This document shows positions 59,284-64,000 of a DNA stretch of 64,000 bases, piece by piece. This DNA is from Haloferax mediterranei ATCC 33500 (GTDB lineage Archaea; Halobacteriota; Halobacteria; Halobacteriales; Haloferacaceae). Positions within the stretch are counted from its first letter, which is position 1. Each line of letters opens with the position of its first letter. A program made the position numbers and the translations under genes. The notes under the pieces are model-generated. The model did not search any database, was not told the DNA's origin, and was given only the letters and a program-made list of their open reading frames with translations. The DNA is taken from NCBI RefSeq assembly GCF_000306765.2, contig NC_017941.2:992001-1056000 (forward strand), written 5' to 3'.

Positions 59284-59763
59284 TCACTCGAAATCGAGTT
59301 GCGTCGCGCCCGTGAACCCGTCCGGACCGCGAACGTCCAAGAGGGAATTGCGGACAACGGCGGTCCGGGATTCGTTCTCGAACACGACGTCTCTCTCCTG
59401 AGAAATTCCGGCCCGGCCGTGTAAATACCTTTCCGAACAGGCACGCACCGTCCCGGAGACGCCTCGCACTCTCACTCCGACTGGGTCGCTTCCGACCTCG
59501 TCGATGCAGGCGAGTGCGGCACGGGTTTCGTCAACGTAGCCGCGACGGGCGCGAACGATGGTTTCCGCGATGCCATCCGCAGAGTCGAACCCGAGAACTG
59601 TCAGGTCGGCGTCGGCGCTCCCCGAATCGCCGAAGAGGTTCTGGGCGGCGTACCAGAGTTCGCGCTGGAACGCGCCGCGGTTGAGACTCGCGTCGGGCCA
59701 CGTCTCGATTTCGACCGCGAGGTATCGCCACCGCGGCCGCAGGTGTTTTGGCAGGTGTTTCAT
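59284..59763 (-). CDS. rnp2: Ribonuclease P protein component 2 (Pop5/Rpp14 type)
   Basis: A 159-residue RNase P protein of the Pop5 family. It binds Rpp30 and RNase P RNA for 5' maturation of tRNA. KHLRPRWRYLAVEIETWPDASL near residues 4-25 is the first conserved segment, RELWYAAQNLFGDSGSADADLTVLGFD near 34-60 the core, and a Rpp14-like ending follows. The 159-residue length is larger than in many archaea (about 120) due to a C-terminal tail (residues 125-159). It is followed six bases later by psmA. Confidence 0.9.
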   Translation of the reverse strand: MKHLPKHLRPRWRYLAVEIETWPDASLNRGAFQRELWYAAQNLFGDSGSADADLTVLGFDSADGIAETIVRARRGYVDETRAALACIDEVGSDPVGVRVRGVSGTVRACSERYLHGRAGISQERDVVFENESRTAVVRNSLLDVRGPDGFTGATQLDFE

Positions 59764-59768
59764 CGAGC

Positions 59769-60395
59769 TTATTCGTCGATGTCGGGTGCTCGTTCAGCCA
59801 CGAGAACGCCGACCTGTTCGTGGACGGATTCGACGGCCGTGAGGACGAATCCGGCGTCGGTGAGCGCGTCAGCGAGGAAGCCGACCGTCGCGGGGTCGTC
59901 GACTTCGGGGGAGTAGTACGGTTCCTCGGGGTCGGGTTCGCCGAAGAACATCACGTCACCGAGGACGAATCGCTGCGGTTCGAGGTCGGAGATGACCTCG
60001 ATAGTCTCGCGCTTTTCTTCGTCCGAGAGGTGGTGCATGGCGAAGTTGGAGACGACGATGTCGACCTGTTCTCCGTCATCTACGTTCGGGTCACGGAATC
60101 GCCCCTCGTCGAATTCGACGTTCTCGATGCCGACTTCGGCGGCCTTCTCGCGGGCCTGTTCGAGCATTCCCTCGCTGATGTCGCGGCCGACGACGCGCTT
60201 TGCGTCAGGTGCGAGTGCGAGTGCGATGGCTCCCGTGCCAGTGCCGAGGTCGAGAACGACGTCGTCGTCGGACGGGTCAGCGTAGTGGACGACAAGCGAG
60301 ACGCACGCACGGTACTCTTCGCTGTCCTGTGACTCGTCGTAGTCGGTGGCGATATCGGAGAAGCGAGCGGCGTGTTCCTCAATTGTCTTCTTCAT
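59769..60395 (-). CDS. Class I SAM-dependent methyltransferase
   Basis: A 208-residue methyltransferase. Motif I is VLDLGTGTGAIALALAP near 47-63, with DISEGMLEQAREKAAE near 72-87 for ribose binding, and DIVVSNFAMHHLSDEEKR near 113-130 the acceptor-side motif. The acceptor is unknown. It sits between the two RNase P protein genes: its start overlaps rnp3 by 17 bases, and rnp2 follows 5 bases after its stop. The ATG at 60395 is favoured; a GTG nine bases earlier is the alternative. Confidence 0.85.
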   Translation of the reverse strand: MKKTIEEHAARFSDIATDYDESQDSEEYRACVSLVVHYADPSDDDVVLDLGTGTGAIALALAPDAKRVVGRDISEGMLEQAREKAAEVGIENVEFDEGRFRDPNVDDGEQVDIVVSNFAMHHLSDEEKRETIEVISDLEPQRFVLGDVMFFGEPDPEEPYYSPEVDDPATVGFLADALTDAGFVLTAVESVHEQVGVLVAERAPDIDE

Positions 60396-61074
60396 ATCGG
60401 CCACATTCGACGCCCGGGGCTATGAACGACTCGGACATCCGCTCGCGGTTCCGCTCGGCGAGTCGTCCCCACTCCCGGAGTCCGTCGAGAATTTGCTCCT
60501 CGTCGAAGCCGATGACCTCTCCGAGTCCGGCCAGTTCTCTGGGCGCGCGAAGTTCGAGGTGCGAGTGCGGCCCGGCGGAGACGACGTAGGGCACGTCGTA
60601 GTATTCGACGAGTTCGCGGAGTTTTCGGAGGTCGGAAATCGCCTGCACGCGGGTACCGCCGTCACTTCTGAGCACCGGTCCGAGGTCGAATTCGACGCGG
60701 ACGCCGTTGTTTCGGGCGGCCTTGGCGAGGACGTGATTGAAGTTCCCGCGGTCGGCCATCGGACGCGAAAGCACGTCCACTCGTGGCTGTTCGACGGCGA
60801 AGCGATTGAGCGCGTTCGTCCCGCCGCGGAGGATGACGAGTTCGCGCTGCGGTCGGTAGTTTCCGACCGCGCCGCTGGCGTGTTCCGGGTCCGGTGCGTC
60901 GATTTCCACGGCGTCGACGAGGTCAACATCGAGCGCGTCACGGAGGCGGTCGTAATCGGGACGTGCGTCGAGGCCGCGGATGACGACGCCGTCGTAACCG
61001 TATCGACCGGCGGCGGTCGCGACGCGACTAGCCGTGCTCTCGCCGTCGGGGTGTGCGTAGACCGCCTCGTACAT
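60379..61074 (-). CDS. rnp3: Ribonuclease P protein component 3 (Rpp30 type)
   Basis: A 231-residue TIM-barrel protein of the Rpp30 family, the RNase P partner of Pop5. MYEAVYAHPDGESTASRVATAAGRYGYDGVVIRG is the usual start, FAVEQPRVDVLSRPMADRGNFNHVLAKAARNNGVRVEFDLGP near 92-133 contains the family signature, and the barrel continues with YDVPYVVSAGPHSHLELRAPRELAGLG near 165-191. The start is the ATG at 61074; open reading upstream gives an unlikely Cys/Pro-rich prefix. It heads the rnp3, methyltransferase, rnp2, psmA operon. Confidence 0.92.
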   Translation of the reverse strand: MYEAVYAHPDGESTASRVATAAGRYGYDGVVIRGLDARPDYDRLRDALDVDLVDAVEIDAPDPEHASGAVGNYRPQRELVILRGGTNALNRFAVEQPRVDVLSRPMADRGNFNHVLAKAARNNGVRVEFDLGPVLRSDGGTRVQAISDLRKLRELVEYYDVPYVVSAGPHSHLELRAPRELAGLGEVIGFDEEQILDGLREWGRLAERNRERMSESFIAPGVECGRYEEDN

Positions 61075-61129
61075 ACGCCGACGATAGGTGTGGTGGAAAA
61101 AGGGCGTTGCGTTCCGACTTCGCGGTGGG

Positions 61130-61693
61130 CTACTTCCGTGTGCGAGCGAGCAACACAACCGATAACAGGGAGATAATGGCTGTTCCGACGCCGAATCCGG
61201 GGATTTCGAACCCCGACATCGAGTCGGTTGTCGAACGTATCGTCGTGGTCCGCTCGGTCGTCGTTGTCGTTTCGTCCGCTCCGGGTATCGGCGTAAACGT
61301 CGAATCCTCAGGCATATTACCTGTCACGACCGTTCCATTTAGCTCGTAGATAGCTGTCTCGTTGTGCCGAACCGTGATTTGTACTGCTCCTCCTCGAAGT
61401 GGTGCTAACTCCGAAAGGTCGAACGATACGTCGAAGGTTCCGTTTTCACCGACACGAACCGGCTTCGATACGAGAAACGGGTGTGTCCCACCGACCGATT
61501 TGATTCGGATGCCGATGACGGCCCCGGCTTCGAACGGCGTCGTTCCGCTGATGTGTTGGTCTGTATCCGCGTCGAGGACGAGGGAGTCACCCTGATAGTT
61601 GATGACGGTGGAACCGTCAGCAACGACGGCCCCGGGTGTCGAGAGGAGGAGGAGGAAGACAAAGACGACGGTGAGCGACTGGAGGGGACGCAT
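61130..61693 (-). CDS. Secreted surface protein with BGTF-like domain and PGF-CTERM-like anchor
   Basis: A 187-residue protein with an N-terminal signal peptide (hydrophobic stretch at 8-18, likely cut near VVADG at 22-27). A ~100-residue domain (GDSLVLDADTDQHISGTT, then VSKPVRVGENGTFDVSFDLSELAP, then VQITVRHNETAIYELNGTVV) resembles the BGTF surface domain of haloarchaeal proteins. A Thr-rich spacer (ETTTTTERTTTIRSTTD) follows, then GFEIPGFGVGTAIISLLSVVLLARTRK, a PGF-CTERM-like archaeosortase signal. It stands between rnp3 and dapE. Confidence 0.8.
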   Translation of the reverse strand: MRPLQSLTVVFVFLLLLSTPGAVVADGSTVINYQGDSLVLDADTDQHISGTTPFEAGAVIGIRIKSVGGTHPFLVSKPVRVGENGTFDVSFDLSELAPLRGGAVQITVRHNETAIYELNGTVVTGNMPEDSTFTPIPGADETTTTTERTTTIRSTTDSMSGFEIPGFGVGTAIISLLSVVLLARTRK

Positions 61694-61732
61694 CGTCCAA
61701 GATATATCTTTGGACGAACAAGTACGTTTTGA

Positions 61733-62839
61733 TTAATCGACAGTTGCTGTTCCAATAAGCTCGGAAACAGCAGTTTTGAGCGATGTAGCCGCGGTTCGAA
61801 CGTCGTCTATCGTCACGTACTCTCGGTCGGCATGTGCGACTGCGCCCTCGTCGTCGGCGAGTTCGCCGGGACCGAAGACGACCACTGGTGACGGAGAGAA
61901 ATACGACGCTTCGGTCGCCGCCGTGAATGGACGAACAGCACCTCGTCCACCGGCCTCCCGCGACGCCCGTGCGAGCGTCGTCACGAGTTCGTAGTCGGGG
62001 TCGGTCGCGAATGCTTCGAGGAACGGCGTCGGCCGCTCGGTGAGTTCGAAGTCGACGCCAACTTCGTCGGGTGCGGCGTCTCGAAGCGTCGATTCGAGCG
62101 CCTCGCGAAAGCCGCCAGCCGTCTCCGGCGGGACGCTCCGGCGGTCGACGACGAGTCGACAGGCTGCCGGAACCTGGTTCGAGTTCTCGCCGCCGTTGAC
62201 CATCGTCGGCGTCAGCGTCGCCGCGCCGAGGTCGGGGTGTTCGTCACGGTCGTCGTCGAACGACCGAATCGCGTCGAGGACTGGCGCGAGCGCGTCGATA
62301 GCGTTGCTACCCGAATCCGGCTCTGCGGCGTGTGCAGCGATGCCAGCCAATGTGACCGTTCCCTCGAAGCGGCCTTTCGCGGCCGTACACACGTCGAGAC
62401 CGGTTGGCTCGCCGACGATGTAGCAGTCGCCGTCCACGTCGAGGGCGGCCGCGCCGGTCGAAAGGAGTTCTTCGTCGGGCGTAATCGCCAGCGTCACCCG
62501 AGCGTCGGGAGCAGGGTCGACCGCGAAAAACGCCGCGAGAAGTGCTGCGAGCGGTCCCTTCGCATCGCACGAACCTCGTCCGTGGATAATTCCCTCCTCG
62601 CGGGCGTACGGGATGTGTGGAGAGACGGTATCGATGTGCGTGTTGAGGACGAGGTGCGTCTCGGGGTCGGAGACACCTTTCGCGGCGAGTGTGTTCCCCG
62701 CGTCGTCGACAGTCGCGTCGGTACCGTGGGATTCGAGCGTTTCGACCAGCAGGTCACGCATCTCGTCCACGTCATCGTTCGAGGCTACGGGGACGGCCCG
62801 TTCGAGGAACGCGATGGGGTCGAACCCCTCGTCGTTCAT
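61733..62839 (-). CDS. dapE: Succinyl-diaminopimelate desuccinylase-type M20 peptidase
   Basis: A 368-residue dizinc amidohydrolase. LVLNTHIDTVSPHIPYAREEGIIHGRGSCDAKGPLAALLAAF near residues 63-103 has the metal His and Asp, DEELLSTGA near 121 the catalytic Glu, and VGEPTGLDVCTAAKGR near 141 the next zinc Glu region. The final zinc His lies in a VVFGPGELADDEGAVAHADREYV stretch near 330. The dapF stop overlaps its ATG by four bases, which ties it to the DAP lysine pathway rather than to another M20 role. The ATG at 62839 gives the family length. Confidence 0.88.
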   Translation of the reverse strand: MNDEGFDPIAFLERAVPVASNDDVDEMRDLLVETLESHGTDATVDDAGNTLAAKGVSDPETHLVLNTHIDTVSPHIPYAREEGIIHGRGSCDAKGPLAALLAAFFAVDPAPDARVTLAITPDEELLSTGAAALDVDGDCYIVGEPTGLDVCTAAKGRFEGTVTLAGIAAHAAEPDSGSNAIDALAPVLDAIRSFDDDRDEHPDLGAATLTPTMVNGGENSNQVPAACRLVVDRRSVPPETAGGFREALESTLRDAAPDEVGVDFELTERPTPFLEAFATDPDYELVTTLARASREAGGRGAVRPFTAATEASYFSPSPVVVFGPGELADDEGAVAHADREYVTIDDVRTAATSLKTAVSELIGTATVD

Positions 62840-63702
62840 CGTTGGCGGAAGACGATGTCGGCTTCGCCGTTCCCCTCGCGGACGGCCGGGCCGCCGAGAA
62901 GCGCCGTTCCTTCGTCGGGAACGGTCACGGAGAGCGCACCACCCGGTGGTGAGACGGAAACCGGGTCGTCGCCGGAGACGAGTCCGAGTCGCTTGGCGAC
63001 GGCAACGACGGCGACTGCGCCGGTTCCGCAAGACTGCGTCTCACCTTCGATACCGCGCTCGAAGGTGCGCTGGCGGAAGCCGCCTTCGCCGTCCGGCGAG
63101 GCGATGGTGACGTTCGCTCCCTCGGAGAACAGCGGTGCGTGTCGAATAGACGGCGCGACCGATTCGAGGTCCACGTCGTCCACGTCGTCGACGAACGCGA
63201 CGGCGTGTGGAACGCCCGTGTTGACGGCCGTGACGGTTAGTCCTTCGACCTCACCCTCGACGAGTTCGTCGTCGCTTTCGAGCGGGACATCCCGCGGGTC
63301 GAACGAGGGGATACCCATCTCGACGTTTACTTCGTTTCCGTCGACGGTCGCGCGGCGGGTTCCGGCGGGCGTGTCAATCATGATTTCGTCCGTGTTGGCT
63401 CGCTCGGCGGCCCATGCAGCGGCCACGCGAGCGCCGTTTCCGCACATGGCGGCCACGGAGCCGTCCGGTTGGACGAGAGTCATGACGACCCGCGGCGGGT
63501 CGTAGCGCGATTCGAGTGCGAGAAAGAGGACGCCGTCCGCGCCGCGTCGGTCGCTTCCAGTCAGGACGATACCTGCGTCTCGGTCGCAGTGGGTTCGTGC
63601 GAATGCGGGGCGGTCGGGAACCGGGTCTTCGGCGTCGACGACGAAGAATTCGTTTCCGGTGCCGTGGTACTTTTCGAATGGAACGGAGTTGAGTACGCTC
63701 AT
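62836..63702 (-). CDS. dapF: Diaminopimelate epimerase
   Basis: A 288-residue enzyme that epimerises LL- to meso-diaminopimelate in lysine synthesis. The first active Cys lies in AAMCGNGARVAA near residue 88, and the second in ETQSCGTGAVAV near 229. The opening FEKYHGTGNEFFVVDAEDP is conserved. Overlap with dapE (ATGA) and the 20-base distance from the lysA stop point to a lysA-dapF-dapE operon. Confidence 0.96.
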   Translation of the reverse strand: MSVLNSVPFEKYHGTGNEFFVVDAEDPVPDRPAFARTHCDRDAGIVLTGSDRRGADGVLFLALESRYDPPRVVMTLVQPDGSVAAMCGNGARVAAAWAAERANTDEIMIDTPAGTRRATVDGNEVNVEMGIPSFDPRDVPLESDDELVEGEVEGLTVTAVNTGVPHAVAFVDDVDDVDLESVAPSIRHAPLFSEGANVTIASPDGEGGFRQRTFERGIEGETQSCGTGAVAVVAVAKRLGLVSGDDPVSVSPPGGALSVTVPDEGTALLGGPAVREGNGEADIVFRQR

Positions 63703-63722
63703 TGGTTTGTGTAGGTGCTTGG

Positions 63723-64000
63723 TCAGTTGGGGATGTGTTCGGATGCGGTGCGTTCGAGAGTGGTGATGTCGTCGAGGGTTTCTCGGCGGCGGGCCAGTCG
63801 GGACTCGTCGCCGTCGAGGACGACTTCGGCAGGGCGCGGACGGGAGTTGTAGGTGCTCGCCATCTCGTATCCGTATGCGCCCGCGTTACCGAGTGCAAGG
63901 AGGTCGCCGCGTTCGGGACGGGCGAGTAATCGGCCGTCGGCGAACACGTCGCTCGTCTCGCAGACGGGTCCTGCGATGATAGTCGAAACCGCCTCGGCAT
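63723..64000 (-). CDS. lysA: Diaminopimelate decarboxylase, C-terminal part only
   Basis: Only the last 92 codons are in the window; the N-terminal part lies beyond the right edge. They contain the PLP-enzyme segment IIAGPVCETSDVFADGRLL, in which the Cys-Glu-Thr/Ser-Asp motif is diagnostic for DapDC/ornithine decarboxylase-type fold III enzymes. This is followed by LLALGNAGAYGYEMASTYNSRPRPAEV, the second signature with an active-site Tyr. It removes CO2 from meso-diaminopimelate to give lysine. The gene is directly upstream of dapF. Confidence 0.9.
   Translation of the reverse strand, partial: AEAVSTIIAGPVCETSDVFADGRLLARPERGDLLALGNAGAYGYEMASTYNSRPRPAEVVLDGDESRLARRRETLDDITTLERTASEHIPN

Overview
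The window is chromosomal DNA of a halophilic archaeon, most probably a Haloferax species. The evidence is GC-rich coding DNA with very acidic proteins (Asp/Glu-rich, few Lys), many TATA-like boxes 23-31 bases before start codons with little or no leader, and a set of haloarchaeal hallmark genes: archaeal RNA polymerase subunit L, TFB, GatCA, proteasome alpha, RNase P proteins Pop5 and Rpp30, a FolC-FolP fusion, a PurN-PurH fusion, and a 357-residue glucose dehydrogenase with Asp38 in its zinc site next to gfcR. The genus is an inference; no database search was possible.

Layout. 1-13.5 kb: a partial membrane J-domain protein, an MBL-fold hydrolase, rpoL, a DUF1684-like protein, hisF, a VOC protein, a GH13 alpha-glucosidase, purL, a CBS protein, a PHP phosphoesterase coupled to an asparagine-synthetase-like protein, a NUDIX hydrolase and TFB. 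13.7-22.6 kb: gatCA, a Tat lipoprotein, and two potassium-uptake modules (trkA-trkH on the plus strand, trkH and trkA on the minus strand). 22.7-32.1 kb: a conserved unknown, an FAD protein, coaBC and a seven-gene mrpA-G sodium/proton antiporter operon in which every junction overlaps. With the Trk genes this makes the left half rich in K+/Na+ homeostasis. 32.1-34.6 kb: an AT-richer stretch with a small winged-helix regulator, two candidate leaderless micro-ORFs, a small unknown protein, a palindromic element and hpt.

34.6-41 kb: a complete dipeptide/oligopeptide ABC transporter (binding protein, two permeases, two ATPases). 41-48.3 kb: a DJ-1-like protein, a small HTH/zinc-ribbon regulator, an NDP-sugar nucleotidyltransferase, Dph6, unknown proteins, a PAPS-reductase-family gene with a decayed C-terminal copy beside it, and a CGYS glutaredoxin. 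48.4-53.6 kb: the gdh-gfcR sugar-oxidation pair, purB and purNH. 53.6-64 kb: a repeat-rich gap, a universal stress protein, folCP, an NRDE protein, the rnp3-methyltransferase-rnp2-psmA operon, a surface protein, and the lysine genes lysA (partial), dapF and dapE.

Purine synthesis (purL, purB, purNH, salvage hpt) and folate synthesis (folCP, which supplies the one-carbon carrier for PurN and PurH) both fall in this window. No rRNA, intact tRNA, transposase gene or CRISPR array was seen. The most unusual non-coding signals are a 129-base unbroken polypurine tract, two inverted copies of an 80-bp palindromic element each abutting a stop codon, an 86-bp element with 18-bp perfect terminal repeats, a 28/19-bp alternating minisatellite, and a 22-codon leaderless ORF coupled by an ATGA overlap to a gene of unknown function.
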